This document shows, one piece after another, positions 55,921 through 64,000 of a stretch of 64,000 bases of DNA (the first letter of the stretch is position 1; the number at the start of each line of letters is the position of its first letter). The stretch comes from Flavobacterium sp. FEMGT703F. Its GTDB lineage: Bacteria > Bacteroidota > Bacteroidia > Flavobacteriales > Flavobacteriaceae. The translations under genes were made by a program, and so were the position numbers. Under the pieces are notes generated by a model, which saw nothing but the letters and a program-made list of their open reading frames with translations, did not search any database and was not told where the DNA came from. The stretch spans positions 1 to 64,000 of the forward strand of contig PGCN01000008.1 of NCBI GenBank assembly GCA_002786385.1. Direction: 5' to 3'.

Positions 55921-57897
55921 TTAATAAGCCAAAAGCTCTTGTAAAACAGACTCAAATCGTGCTTTAGGTAAGTATTGATCTTCAAGCGATTTCACAAAAG
56001 GAATAGCTGTTTCCAAACTTCCTACTCTTCTAACCGGCGCATCTAAATATTCAAAACAAGTTTCAGTTATCATCGCGGATAAATCGCTTGCCAAACCACC
56101 AAATAAGGTGTCTTCCTGAAGAATAATAACTTTTCCGGTCTTTTTAACCGAGCTAAAAATAGCTTCCGTATCTAAAGGTTGTAAGGTTCTCAAATCAAGC
56201 AAATCAGCACTGATGTCTTGGTGCTTGCTTAAAGTTTCCAAAGCCCAATGTACTCCCGCTCCGAAAGAAATAACAGTCACTTGAGTACCTTCTTTCAATA
56301 AGGCTGCTTTACCAAACGGAATGGTATAATAGTTGGCCGGAACCTCTTGATAAACGGAACGGTACAATTGTTTGTGCTCAAAATACATTACCGGATTCGG
56401 GTCGTTGATGGCTGTATTCAACAATCCTTTCGCATCATATGGAAACGCCGGATATACTACTTTCAAGCCCGGTGTTTTGGTAAACCAAGCCTCGTTGGTT
56501 TGCGAGTGAAACGGACCGGCTTGTGTACCACCGCCACAAGGCATACGAACTACCACATCCGATTTTTCGCCCCAACGGTAATGCTGTTTGGCCAAAAGAT
56601 TCACAATAGGATTGAAACCGGTAGACACGAAATCGGCAAACTGCATTTCCACCACGGCTTTATGATCATTGATGGATAAACCATTCGCTGCAGAAACCAC
56701 AGCGCTTTCACAAATTGGCGTATTGCGCACGCGGTCTTTACCAAATTGTGCTACAAATCCATCGGTGATTTTAAAAGCACCACCATATTCGGCTATGTCT
56801 TGTCCCATAATCACCAAATTCTCGTGACGTTCCATAGATTGGCGTAAAGCTGAAGAGATGGCATCTATGACACGAATATTTTCTTTTTCCGCACCAGGCT
56901 CAAAGGCTTCAAAATCATAAGGCTCGTAAACGTCGTTAAGCTCTTCTTCCAGATTGGCTTCACATTCCGGTTCGGCCACTGTAATCGCCCAATGTTCATC
57001 AATTTCAGTTTTGATATTCGCTTTGAATTCGGCATCCATTTCTTCCGAAAGCACACCAACGTTCATCAAATAATCGCAATAATTGGCAATCGGGTCTTTA
57101 ATCGCCCACATGTCCATCAATTCTTGCGGTACATATTTCGTTCCGCTGGCTTCTTCATGACCACGCATTCTGAAAGTCTTAAACTCCAACAATACCGGAC
57201 GAGGATTAGCAATCATTGACGCCTTTAATTCGGCTATTTTAGTGTAAACTTCTAATATATTGTTCCCGTCAATAATATGGCTTTCCATACCATAACCTAT
57301 ACCTTTATCAGCCAGATTTTCGCAACGGTATTGTTCATTTGTTGGAGTCGATAATCCATACCCGTTATTTTCAATCACAAACAAGACCGGTAATTCCCAA
57401 ACTGCGGCTATATTCAAAGCCTCATGAAAATCGCCCTCAGAAGTAGCGCCTTCTCCGGTAAATACTGCGGTTACTTTACCGTTTTGCTTTAATTTGTTCG
57501 CTAAAGCGATACCATCAGCTACACCCATTTGCGGTCCGAGATGCGATATCATTCCGATGATTTTGAATTCCTGAGTACCAAAGTGAAAACTGCGGTCTCT
57601 TCCTTTGGTAAAACCGCTTTTCTTACCTTGCCATTGCGAGAACAGTCGGTGCAACGGAATGTCTCTTCCGGTAAACACACCCAAATTCCGGTGCATCGGC
57701 AATATGTATTCGTCTTGGTCCAAAGCGGCCGTGATTCCTACGGAAATCGCTTCCTGACCTATACCGGAAAACCATTTGGAGACTTTTCCCTGACGCAAGA
57801 GAATCAACATTTTTTCTTCTATCAAACGAGGTTTGAGCAATCTTTTATACAAGTCCAACAATTGACTATTGGACAACTCTTTTCTATCGAAATTCAT
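55921..57897 (-). CDS. 2-oxoacid dehydrogenase E1, fused alpha and beta subunits
   Basis: The 658-residue protein joins E1 alpha (about residues 1-310; thiamine diphosphate motif [31 protein letters not shown]) to E1 beta (about 335-658; [48 protein letters not shown]). It decarboxylates a branched-chain 2-oxoacid or pyruvate and passes the acyl group to E2. The fused form is normal in Bacteroidota, and the branched-chain substrate is the more likely. E2 and E3 are not in the window. Confidence 0.92.
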   Translation of the reverse strand: MNFDRKELSNSQLLDLYKRLLKPRLIEEKMLILLRQGKVSKWFSGIGQEAISVGITAALDQDEYILPMHRNLGVFTGRDIPLHRLFSQWQGKKSGFTKGRDRSFHFGTQEFKIIGMISHLGPQMGVADGIALANKLKQNGKVTAVFTGEGATSEGDFHEALNIAAVWELPVLFVIENNGYGLSTPTNEQYRCENLADKGIGYGMESHIIDGNNILEVYTKIAELKASMIANPRPVLLEFKTFRMRGHEEASGTKYVPQELMDMWAIKDPIANYCDYLMNVGVLSEEMDAEFKANIKTEIDEHWAITVAEPECEANLEEELNDVYEPYDFEAFEPGAEKENIRVIDAISSALRQSMERHENLVIMGQDIAEYGGAFKITDGFVAQFGKDRVRNTPICESAVVSAANGLSINDHKAVVEMQFADFVSTGFNPIVNLLAKQHYRWGEKSDVVVRMPCGGGTQAGPFHSQTNEAWFTKTPGLKVVYPAFPYDAKGLLNTAINDPNPVMYFEHKQLYRSVYQEVPANYYTIPFGKAALLKEGTQVTVISFGAGVHWALETLSKHQDISADLLDLRTLQPLDTEAIFSSVKKTGKVIILQEDTLFGGLASDLSAMITETCFEYLDAPVRRVGSLETAIPFVKSLEDQYLPKARFESVLQELLAY

Positions 57898-57993
57898 TTC
57901 AGTTGACTGTAATTTTTGTGGCCCAAAAGTAAGGATTTAATCTTCATTTTCCGAGTCAAAACCCTATTAAATTCAATCGATATTGTTAATAAC

Positions 57994-58028
57994 TTTGCCT
58001 TTTTATAAACAAAATTTAGTTACATTTG
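57994..58028 (+). promoter_or_regulatory. Promoter of the 2OG-Fe(II) oxygenase gene
   Basis: TTTG at 57994-57997, a 23-bp spacer and TACATTTG at 58021-58028 fit the flavobacterial consensus. Leader of about 50 nt. Confidence 0.55.
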
Positions 58029-58083
58029 TAGTTATGATTGGGATTTTCTCAGTCTGAGTTATTAACAAAAATTTTTTAGTAGT

Positions 58084-59034
58084 ATGCAACAAATTCCAAG
58101 TGTTGACTTACGTGATTTCCTGTCGGACGATCCGGCACGTAAACAAAAATTTGTAAATGAAATCGGAAAAGCATACGAAGACATCGGCTTCGTAGCACTA
58201 AAAGGTCATTTTTTAGATGACAAATTGGTAGAAGACTTGTATGCAGAAGTGCGCAATTTCTTCAACCTGCCATTGGAAACCAAAGCCAAATACGAAATTC
58301 CCGGAATTGGCGGACAAAGAGGTTATGTTTCTTTCGGAAAAGAACATGCTAAAGGTCGCTCTGCCGGTGACTTAAAAGAGTTTTGGCACTTCGGACAGTA
58401 TGTGAGTGAAGGCTCAAAATACGCCAACGAATATCCTGATAACGTAGAAGTAGCAGAGTTGCCACACTTTAACGAAGTGGGTAAAGAAGCCTATAGGATG
58501 TTAGAAAAAACCGGTGTTTATGTTTTAAGAGCTTTGGCTTTATACATTGGTTTAGATGAATTTTACTTCGACAATTTCATCAAAGACGGTAACAGTATCT
58601 TAAGACCAATCCATTATCCGCCTATTACTGATGAACCTAAAGACGGTGCTGTTCGTGCAGCCGCTCATGGTGACATCAACTTGATTACCTTACTAATGGG
58701 TGCACAAGGTAAAGGATTGCAAGTACAAAATCACAATGGAGACTGGATTGACGCTATGGCACAACCGGACGAATTGATGATTAATGTAGGCGATATGTTG
58801 TCGCGTCATACCAACAACAAATTAAAATCGACCATTCACCAAGTAGTAAACCCGCCAAGAGAATTGTGGGGAACATCACGCTACTCTATTCCGTTCTTTA
58901 TGCATCCGGTAAGCGATATGCCTTTGAACTGTTTGGAAAAATGTATCGATGCCGATCACCCGAAAGCCTTCGACGATATCACCGCAGGAGCATACCTGGA
59001 CGAGCGCTTGGTAGAATTAGGACTCAAAAAGTAA
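58084..59034 (+). CDS. Isopenicillin N synthase family 2-oxoglutarate/Fe(II) oxygenase
   Basis: The 316-residue protein has the N-terminal DIOX-N part (IPSVDLRDFLSDDPA..GFVALKGHF) and the double-stranded beta-helix core with iron ligands AAHGDINLITLL (HxD) and STIHQVVN (distal His). The RYSIPFF motif binds the co-substrate. Real substrates of bacterial members are mostly unknown. The gene stands alone with its own promoter and terminator. Confidence 0.9.
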   Translation: MQQIPSVDLRDFLSDDPARKQKFVNEIGKAYEDIGFVALKGHFLDDKLVEDLYAEVRNFFNLPLETKAKYEIPGIGGQRGYVSFGKEHAKGRSAGDLKEFWHFGQYVSEGSKYANEYPDNVEVAELPHFNEVGKEAYRMLEKTGVYVLRALALYIGLDEFYFDNFIKDGNSILRPIHYPPITDEPKDGAVRAAAHGDINLITLLMGAQGKGLQVQNHNGDWIDAMAQPDELMINVGDMLSRHTNNKLKSTIHQVVNPPRELWGTSRYSIPFFMHPVSDMPLNCLEKCIDADHPKAFDDITAGAYLDERLVELGLKK

Positions 59035-59057
59035 AGGTTAATTCAATACATTTCATT

Positions 59058-59092
59058 AAAGACATTGAGTTTCCCAACTTGATGTCTTTTTT
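59058..59092 (+). terminator. Terminator of oxygenase gene
   Basis: AAAGACATTGAGTT and AACTTGATGTCTTT pair with G-T wobbles around a TCCC loop, then a T-rich tail. Confidence 0.8.
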
Positions 59093-59134
59093 GATTTTTT
59101 ACTAAGCAACTGATTAACTTAGTATCGCAAAAAA

Positions 59135-59174
59135 AGAACTCAGCGTCTCAGGCACTCAGTAACTCAGTAACTTT
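59135..59174 (+). repeat. CTCAG-word leader before SUI1-type gene
   Basis: Words ACTCAGCGTCTCAGGCACTC and AGTAACTCAGTAAC run to within about 10 bases of the ATG at 59183. They are related to the leader at 25301-25345, in the same orientation relative to the gene. Confidence 0.5.
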
Positions 59175-59182
59175 AAAGAAAA

Positions 59183-59515
59183 ATGGACTTACAAGAGCAA
59201 CTTAAAAAATTATTCCCCGATCACGAACCTTCCAATGAACCGGAGGAAACAGTAATCGAAAATCACGAGCTTTTTATTCAGGCAGCGCCCATGATTTGCA
59301 AATACGAAAAACGCAAAGGCAAAGCCACAACCATCATCGAAGGCTACGAAGGCAGTGACGAAGATTTTAAAATCTTAGCCAAAGAAATCAAAACCAAACT
59401 CAGTGTTGGCGGTACGTTTAAAGACGGTGCCATCATCATACAAGGCGATTACCGCGATAAAATTATGAAAATCCTGCAAGACAAAGGATTCAAAACCAAA
59501 CGTGTAGGCGGATAA
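59183..59515 (+). CDS. SUI1/eIF1-like translation factor (YciH-type)
   Basis: The 110-residue protein has the SUI1 fold, with KRKGKATTIIEGYEGSDED, LAKEIKTKLSVGGTFKDGAIIIQGDYRDKIMKIL and a basic C-terminus. It resembles bacterial YciH, which binds the small ribosomal subunit and can discriminate initiation. It precedes a nucleoside phosphorylase on the same strand with a 64-bp gap of repeated words. Confidence 0.9.
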   Translation: MDLQEQLKKLFPDHEPSNEPEETVIENHELFIQAAPMICKYEKRKGKATTIIEGYEGSDEDFKILAKEIKTKLSVGGTFKDGAIIIQGDYRDKIMKILQDKGFKTKRVGG

Positions 59516-59516
59516 A

Positions 59517-59579
59517 CTGGTTTAAAGTTCAAAGTTTAAAACCCGGAACTCGAAACCCAAAACTCGAAACTAAAAAATT
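59517..59579 (+). repeat. CCCGGAACTCGAAACCC word leader
   Basis: Words AAAGTTCAAAGTTTAAAACCC and GAACTCGAAACCCAAAACTC run up to the ATG. Same style as 9822-9892. Confidence 0.45.
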
Positions 59580-60446
59580 ATGATACAATCTTCAGAATTA
59601 ATATTAAATCCCGATGGTAGCGTATACCATCTCAACTTAAAACCGGAACACATAGCAAACGATATCATCTTCGTTGGCGACCAAAACCGCGTAGAAAAAA
59701 TTACACAATTCTTTGACAGCATCGAATTTTCGACCCAAAAACGCGAATTCAAAACCCAAACCGGTTATTACAAAGGCAAAAAAATGACGGTGATGTCAAC
59801 CGGAATCGGTCCGGACAACATCGATATCGTAATGAACGAGCTTGATGCATTGGTCAACATCGACTTAGCAACGCGTAAACCCAAGGAAAATCTGACTTCA
59901 CTCAACATCGTCCGTATCGGAACTTCGGGTTCATTACAAGCCGACATTCCGTGTGACAGTTTTGTGATGAGTCAGTTCGGATTGGGCTTAGACAATATGC
60001 TTCGTTCCTATTTAATCGACGATATTTCGGAAAAAGCCATGGAAGAAGCCTTTATCAGTCAGACCAATTGGGATTTGCGAAAAGGCCGTCCTTACGTAAT
60101 TGCTTGCTCAGAATCGCTTGAGAAAAGAATGGAAAGCGATCAAATATTCAAAGGATTTACCGGAACTGCCGGTGGTTTTTACGGACCACAAGGTCGTGTC
60201 TTGCGTTTGGAAATTCAAGATCCGGAACTCAATGCCAAAATGGACAGCTTCGAGTTTGAAGGCATCAAAATGACCAACCTCGAAATGGAAACCGGAGCCA
60301 TCTATGGTTTGGGCAAACTGTTGGGCCACGAGTGTTTGTCGCTCAACGCCATCATTGCCAACCGCGCCACCGGAACTTTCAGCGAAGATCCGTACAAAGC
60401 TGTAGACGCATTAATTGCCTACGCCTTAAATAAATTAGCCGAATAA
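59580..60446 (+). CDS. Nucleoside (uridine-type) phosphorylase
   Basis: The 288-residue protein belongs to the PNP/UDP phosphorylase family: VGDQNRVEKITQFFDS, MSTGIGPDNIDIVMNELDAL (phosphate and ribose site), RIGTSGSLQADIP and the NLEMETGAIYGLG motif for the ribose. It splits nucleosides to base and ribose-1-phosphate for salvage. Bacteroidota members with this form are usually uridine phosphorylases. Substrate not certain. Confidence 0.9.
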   Translation: MIQSSELILNPDGSVYHLNLKPEHIANDIIFVGDQNRVEKITQFFDSIEFSTQKREFKTQTGYYKGKKMTVMSTGIGPDNIDIVMNELDALVNIDLATRKPKENLTSLNIVRIGTSGSLQADIPCDSFVMSQFGLGLDNMLRSYLIDDISEKAMEEAFISQTNWDLRKGRPYVIACSESLEKRMESDQIFKGFTGTAGGFYGPQGRVLRLEIQDPELNAKMDSFEFEGIKMTNLEMETGAIYGLGKLLGHECLSLNAIIANRATGTFSEDPYKAVDALIAYALNKLAE

Positions 60447-60574
60447 TTTTAGGAGCTTATACCCGCTTTCCGCAGTATCTTTTTTCCCGTCAGTTCCGGT
60501 GTCCTAATTCAGGATGTATTGAGACCGGTAAAAAAGGATACTTGCTGCAATCGGGGCTAGGCCATCATCTTACT
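60447..60574. repeat. Dispersed hairpin repeat (CCCGCTTTCCGC..GCAATCGGGGCTAG)
   Basis: The spacer is a near-complete inverted repeat. CCCGCTTTCCGCAGTATC and TTTTTTCCCGTC face GACCGGTAAAAAAGGATAC and TTGCTGCAATCGGGGCTAGG. It matches, from memory, a family of dispersed intergenic repeats with the words CCGCTTT..CGCTGCAATC..GGGGCTAGG in Flavobacterium genomes. Confidence 0.6.
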
Positions 60575-61117
60575 ATGAACTTAATTTTAGAAACCGACCG
60601 CTTACTCCTTCGTCCACTCGAACTCTCCGATGCGGAAGCCATGTTTGCTATGGATAAAAATCCTGAAGTCCACAAATACCTTTGGCAAACACCGGTACAA
60701 AAAGTAGAAGAAGTCATCAAAGTAATTAACTACGTTAACGAACAATACGAAAGAAACAACATCGGTCGATTTGCTACCATTCTTAAAGAAACCGGTGAAT
60801 TCATCGGTTGGACCGGAATTAAATTCGTAGACGACCACACAGAAAACGGCAACACCAACTTCTACGATTACGGCTATCGCTTGGCAGAACCATTTTGGGG
60901 CAAAGGTTATGCTACCGAAGCCTCTTATGCTTGGTTGGATTACGGTTTCAGAGAAATGCACATCGACAGGATGAACGCTTACACCCATGCCCAAAACGGA
61001 GCATCTAATCATGTATTGCAAAAAGTAGGCATGAAATTCATGGAAGACTATCCTGATAATGACGGCGTAATTTGGAAATGGTGGCAAATGGAGAATCCTG
61101 CTATCGCAAATCGATAG
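60575..61117 (+). CDS. GNAT-family acetyltransferase
   Basis: The ATG at 60575 gives 180 residues (MNLILETDRLLLRPLE..) with the RimJ/RimL-type GNAT fold: LLLRPLELSDAEAMF, the acetyl-CoA loop region EPFWGKGYATEASYAWLDYGF and SNHVLQKVGMKFMED. It acetylates small molecules or proteins; substrate unknown. A longer frame into the repeat is unlikely. Confidence 0.88.
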   Translation: MNLILETDRLLLRPLELSDAEAMFAMDKNPEVHKYLWQTPVQKVEEVIKVINYVNEQYERNNIGRFATILKETGEFIGWTGIKFVDDHTENGNTNFYDYGYRLAEPFWGKGYATEASYAWLDYGFREMHIDRMNAYTHAQNGASNHVLQKVGMKFMEDYPDNDGVIWKWWQMENPAIANR

Positions 61118-61187
61118 AAAAGCCCTTTAGGCTTCAGACATGCTTCGCTTTACAGTTTAGAAGCTAACAATTAAAATAAAATTCTAT

Positions 61188-61218
61188 CTAATAATCTAAG
61201 AAGTCTAAAAATCTAACC
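61188..61218 (+). repeat. TCTAA-type leader repeat before PBP-like gene
   Basis: TCTAATAATCTAAGAAG then TCTAAAAATCTAACCC, ending 6 bases before the ATG at 61225. Same words and same orientation relative to the start codon as before tsaC and the DUF6952-like gene. Confidence 0.55.
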
Positions 61219-61224
61219 CTCTAT

Positions 61225-62076
61225 ATGAAAACAGTCAGAATAGCCGGCGTACCGGAACATTTCAATTTACCTTGGCATTTATGCATAGACAATGGCGAGT
61301 TTGAGGAAGTCGGCATCGATTTGCAATGGACTGATGTGCCCGAAGGTACCGGAAAAATGTGCCAAATGTTGCGCGATAATGAAACCGACATCGCGGTGAT
61401 TTTAACCGAAGGTATCGTTAAAGACATCGTTGGCGGTAATCCGAGTTCGATAGTTCAGACTTATGTGGAAAGTCCGCTTATCTGGGGAATTCACGTTGCA
61501 GCGGAATCCCAATACCAAACTTTATCCGATTTAGAAAACACCAAAGTGGCTATTTCACGCTACGGCTCAGGGTCACACTTAATGGCTTATGTCAACGCAC
61601 AAAACCAACACTGGAACACCGAAACGTTGCAATTTGAAGTAGTCAATACCATAGACGGCGCTGTGGAAGCTTTAACCCATGGGAAAGCCGATTACTTTAT
61701 GTGGGAACGTTTCATGACACAGCCTTTGGTTGACAAAGGTGTATTTCGACGCGTAGCCGATTGTCCTACGCCATGGCCTTGCTTTGTTATAGCGGTACGC
61801 AATGAATTCTTGGAAAGCAATCGCCAAACCATTGCTTTATTGCTGGAAATCATCAACAACACGACCATCGAATTCAAGGAAATCCCGAGTATTGATCGTA
61901 CTTTAGCGACTAAATACAACCAAAAGTTAGAAGACATTCAAACTTGGTTATCACTCACCAAATGGGCTCAAAAACCCTTAGAAGAAAAAGTGTTAAACAA
62001 AATTCAAAATCAATTATTTGACCTCAAAATTATCGAGAAAAAAGGTACTTTTGCTGAAATAGTAAAAGCCGTTTAG
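61225..62076 (+). CDS. Cytoplasmic periplasmic-binding-protein-like protein (Ca3427-like)
   Basis: The 283-residue protein has the type II periplasmic-binding fold of the SsuA/ThiY group (VRIAGVPEHFNLPWHL, IAVILTEGIVKDIV, LSDLENTKVAISRYGSGSHLM, PTPWPCFVIAVRNEFL). It has no signal peptide and no ABC transporter genes next to it. It fits the Ca3427-like class of soluble binding proteins known from bacteria and eukaryotes. The ligand is unknown, but a cytoplasmic role is implied. Confidence 0.85.
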   Translation: MKTVRIAGVPEHFNLPWHLCIDNGEFEEVGIDLQWTDVPEGTGKMCQMLRDNETDIAVILTEGIVKDIVGGNPSSIVQTYVESPLIWGIHVAAESQYQTLSDLENTKVAISRYGSGSHLMAYVNAQNQHWNTETLQFEVVNTIDGAVEALTHGKADYFMWERFMTQPLVDKGVFRRVADCPTPWPCFVIAVRNEFLESNRQTIALLLEIINNTTIEFKEIPSIDRTLATKYNQKLEDIQTWLSLTKWAQKPLEEKVLNKIQNQLFDLKIIEKKGTFAEIVKAV

Positions 62077-62092
62077 CTTTTGCCATGGCAAC

Positions 62093-63025
62093 ATGATAAA
62101 ACCGGGAAATCTTACGTATCAGCAACTTAAAGAAAAGTTCAGGATAAAAAGTCCTTGGGACATGATTATCATTTTTGTCTTGAACATCCTGATTACCATT
62201 CCGATTTTTATCATTGCCCACCAAAACTTAGTGGTTTTAGACTGGGCCAACCACTTCGACCGCGTTTTGCTTTTCATTGTCATTTTAGCAGTTATCCAAC
62301 TCTTATTGAGAGCTTTAAGAAGGGTAACATTAATCTCTGTGATTCTCTATTTCATCTTGTTACTTTTCGGCACTTTATCAGGGAAATATGGTTTCCGAAG
62401 TGTTTTTGAAGATTACCGTTCTATGGTTTATACCATGAGTGAAGACCCTTATCCGCAGGACATCATCATCTCTAAATTGTTGCCGTTTCCCAACAAATCG
62501 AAAATTTTGGATGCCATAGAATATCAAAATCCGAGAATACGCAATTTTGCCATCATGGCTACCAGCAAACACTTCAGAGACGTAAAAGGCTACTATGATA
62601 TTCACACCATCATACAATCGTTTGCCGTTTTCAAGGAAATCAATTCGCGTTGGAATTACGTCAGCGATCCCAAAGGACGAGATTATATTGCCAAAGCCAC
62701 CGAGTCGTTACAATACCTTTCCGGCGACTGCGATGACCATTCGGTTTTCATGGCAGCATGTATCAAATCGATTGGCGGCACTACCCGATTGATCCATACC
62801 AAAGGGCATATCTACCCCGAACTTTATATCGGAACCCAAAAAGATTTAGAGCAGATTAATTATGCCATCAAAAAGGTATTGTTCCCCGCAGAAAGTAAAA
62901 ATCAAACCTTAAATTATCACATAGATGAAAGAGGAGATGTTTGGTTGAACCTTGATTATACCGCCAAATACCCGGGCGGACCGTTTATGAATGAGGAAAT
63001 TTTAGGGGCTTTAACTTTGGAATAA
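62093..63025 (+). CDS. Membrane-bound transglutaminase-like protein
   Basis: The 310-residue protein has three or four N-terminal membrane helices (residues about 22-110) and a C-terminal transglutaminase-like domain. Its catalytic Cys lies in LSGDCDDHSVFMA, with His in HTKGHIYPEL and Asp in VWLNLDYTAKYPGG. Its fold suggests a protease or cross-linking function at the envelope. It lies 16 bp after the PBP-like gene, so the two are probably co-transcribed. Confidence 0.82.
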   Translation: MIKPGNLTYQQLKEKFRIKSPWDMIIIFVLNILITIPIFIIAHQNLVVLDWANHFDRVLLFIVILAVIQLLLRALRRVTLISVILYFILLLFGTLSGKYGFRSVFEDYRSMVYTMSEDPYPQDIIISKLLPFPNKSKILDAIEYQNPRIRNFAIMATSKHFRDVKGYYDIHTIIQSFAVFKEINSRWNYVSDPKGRDYIAKATESLQYLSGDCDDHSVFMAACIKSIGGTTRLIHTKGHIYPELYIGTQKDLEQINYAIKKVLFPAESKNQTLNYHIDERGDVWLNLDYTAKYPGGPFMNEEILGALTLE

Positions 63026-63092
63026 ATCTTTTATAATTTATCTTTAAGCAACAGCATTATTTAGTATATTCGTTTCTGTTAAACTAACCCAT

Positions 63093-63662
63093 ATGAAAAA
63101 AGTTTTACTGTTGTTACTGTTGCTTTCTACGGTAACACAAGCGCAAGAAAATGTAGCTATAGACAATAAAAAAAACGAATTCAGAGTAGATGTATTGTCT
63201 CTGCTGGTTTGGCAAAAAGCCAGTTTTAGTTATGAGCGCTTTTTTGGCGGAGCCTTTTCAACCGGTTTCAACTTGAATTTCTCGGATAGTGGCAAATTGA
63301 ACGATGATTTTGAACGTGGCTACCGCAATAATGTTCCGAAATTTGAGTTCAATCCGTATGTGAGATACCAATTATCGAAAGGCAAAACGAGCTTTTATTT
63401 TGCCGAAGTATTTGCTTCCTACAATGGTGGCGATTATAAAGAAATCGTTCGTTTAACGGATGAAAATATCAATGGCTATTACTCCACCAAAAAATCGACT
63501 TATACTGATTTTGGTTTGGGCGGCGGTTTAGGGTACAAAATGTACATCAAAGAAGCTTTTGCTATCGAATTCTTGGCCGGTTTCGGTTCCAATTTAACCA
63601 ACCGTGATAAAAGTCCGGATGTAATTTCCAGAGTAGGCTTTAACTTAGGCTATCGATTTTAA
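63093..63662 (+). CDS. Outer-membrane beta-barrel protein (DUF3575-like)
   Basis: The 189-residue protein has a signal peptide (MKKVLLLLLLLSTVTQAQ) and alternating strands (FSYERFFGGAFSTGFNLNFS, GLGGGLGYKMYIKEAFAIEFLAGFGSNL) ending with an aromatic residue (GYRF), typical of small outer-membrane barrels. Function unknown. A TATATTCG near-match to the -7 box lies about 25 bp before the ATG. Confidence 0.8.
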   Translation: MKKVLLLLLLLSTVTQAQENVAIDNKKNEFRVDVLSLLVWQKASFSYERFFGGAFSTGFNLNFSDSGKLNDDFERGYRNNVPKFEFNPYVRYQLSKGKTSFYFAEVFASYNGGDYKEIVRLTDENINGYYSTKKSTYTDFGLGGGLGYKMYIKEAFAIEFLAGFGSNLTNRDKSPDVISRVGFNLGYRF

Positions 63663-63672
63663 AAAATAAGTC

Positions 63673-64000
63673 ATGAAAAAAATACACTATATAGCTTTAC
63701 TTTTTGTTGGATTGTTATTTTCCAACTGCGACACTAATGATGATGATTTCTACAAAACGATCTATGTAGAAGGCGGGAACAACATAGTAAGGATTGAAAC
63801 CCAATCCTCATATAATGTTGGCGATTACTTATATGTGAAAGCAGATTTGGCGCGTTATATTCCGGAACCGGGACAAACACAAACCGCTCTTTTGGACATT
63901 TATAAAACCACCGGAAATGCTTCACAATTTGTTTTTTCGTATGTGATTGAGCGAAAAATAAACGCTACCGATTGGCAAGTAGTTACCGTAAGTGACAGCC
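63673..64000 (+). CDS. Lipoprotein, 5' part (cut by window end)
   Basis: The ATG at 63673 starts a frame open to the window end. It begins MKKIHYIALLFVGLLFSNC, a lipoprotein signal with Cys at residue 19, then DTNDDDFY and a beta-rich region (YNVGDYLYVKADLARYI). It lies 10 bp after the barrel gene and probably forms a pair with it. I do not recognise a known family in the visible 109 residues. Confidence 0.8.
   Translation, partial: MKKIHYIALLFVGLLFSNCDTNDDDFYKTIYVEGGNNIVRIETQSSYNVGDYLYVKADLARYIPEPGQTQTALLDIYKTTGNASQFVFSYVIERKINATDWQVVTVSDS

Noticed and set aside
60602..61087. 161-codon minus-strand frame opposite the acetyltransferase
   Set aside because: It is a shadow of the GNAT gene, with no recognisable motif.

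Overview
The window looks like chromosomal DNA of a Flavobacterium-type organism (Bacteroidota). Signs are an AT-rich composition, a gliding-motility type C-terminal sorting domain followed by a PorP/SprF protein and an OmpA/PD40 protein, a fused alpha/beta E1 dehydrogenase, starts without clear Shine-Dalgarno sites, and several promoters of the flavobacterial TTG / TAnnTTTG form. No rRNA, tRNA, CRISPR array, transposase or integrase was seen.

Layout. 1-4.2 kb: 3' end of a large type IX secretion adhesin, its PorP/SprF partner and an OmpA-family protein. 4.2-38 kb: mostly ordinary chromosome. It holds nhaA, corA, two histidine-degradation genes (hutI, hutG) around a coiled-coil membrane protein, a DEAD-box helicase, a TPR hybrid histidine kinase, ettA, an amidohydrolase, holA with an HsdR-N nuclease-like gene, a lipoprotein, a glycosyltransferase, an OmpA lipoprotein, tsaC, a UvrD/PcrA helicase, dsbD, tilS, pabB, a thioredoxin/peroxiredoxin cluster, an amino acid permease and a large beta-propeller amidohydrolase.

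38.0-46.2 kb is the accessory region. An XRE regulator and the katG catalase-peroxidase form the edges. Between them sit a Gabija-like pair (OLD nuclease plus UvrD-like helicase), a DUF6161-like membrane protein and an Abi_2 (AbiD/F) HEPN protein. The edges are duplicated inside. A 291-bp copy of the XRE 5' end plus its upstream region lies at 44471-44761, and a roughly 150-bp copy of the katG 3' end plus its terminator lies at 44292-44443. The region therefore reads R-[Gabija+DUF6161]-K-R'-[Abi]-K', two defence cargos between the same pair of flanks. A short CCCCGCTCGTGCGC-type motif recurs at the module ends, and 142 bp of R and R' are completely identical. The Abi cassette also carries a candidate small RNA with its own promoter box and terminator. 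This is the part most worth following up.

46.1-64 kb: katG; two sensor kinase/single-domain receiver pairs, one together with a FIST sensor protein; the E1 alpha/beta fusion; a 2OG-Fe(II) oxygenase; a SUI1-type factor; a nucleoside phosphorylase; a GNAT acetyltransferase; a PBP-like protein; a transglutaminase-like membrane protein; a beta-barrel protein; and a lipoprotein cut by the window end.

A second theme is repetitive intergenic DNA. Word-like repeats (TCTAA..., CTCAGTAAC..., CTTATCCC...) sit directly in front of start codons. A dispersed hairpin repeat lies at 60.45-60.57 kb. A common dispersed repeat is read in frame inside pabB.
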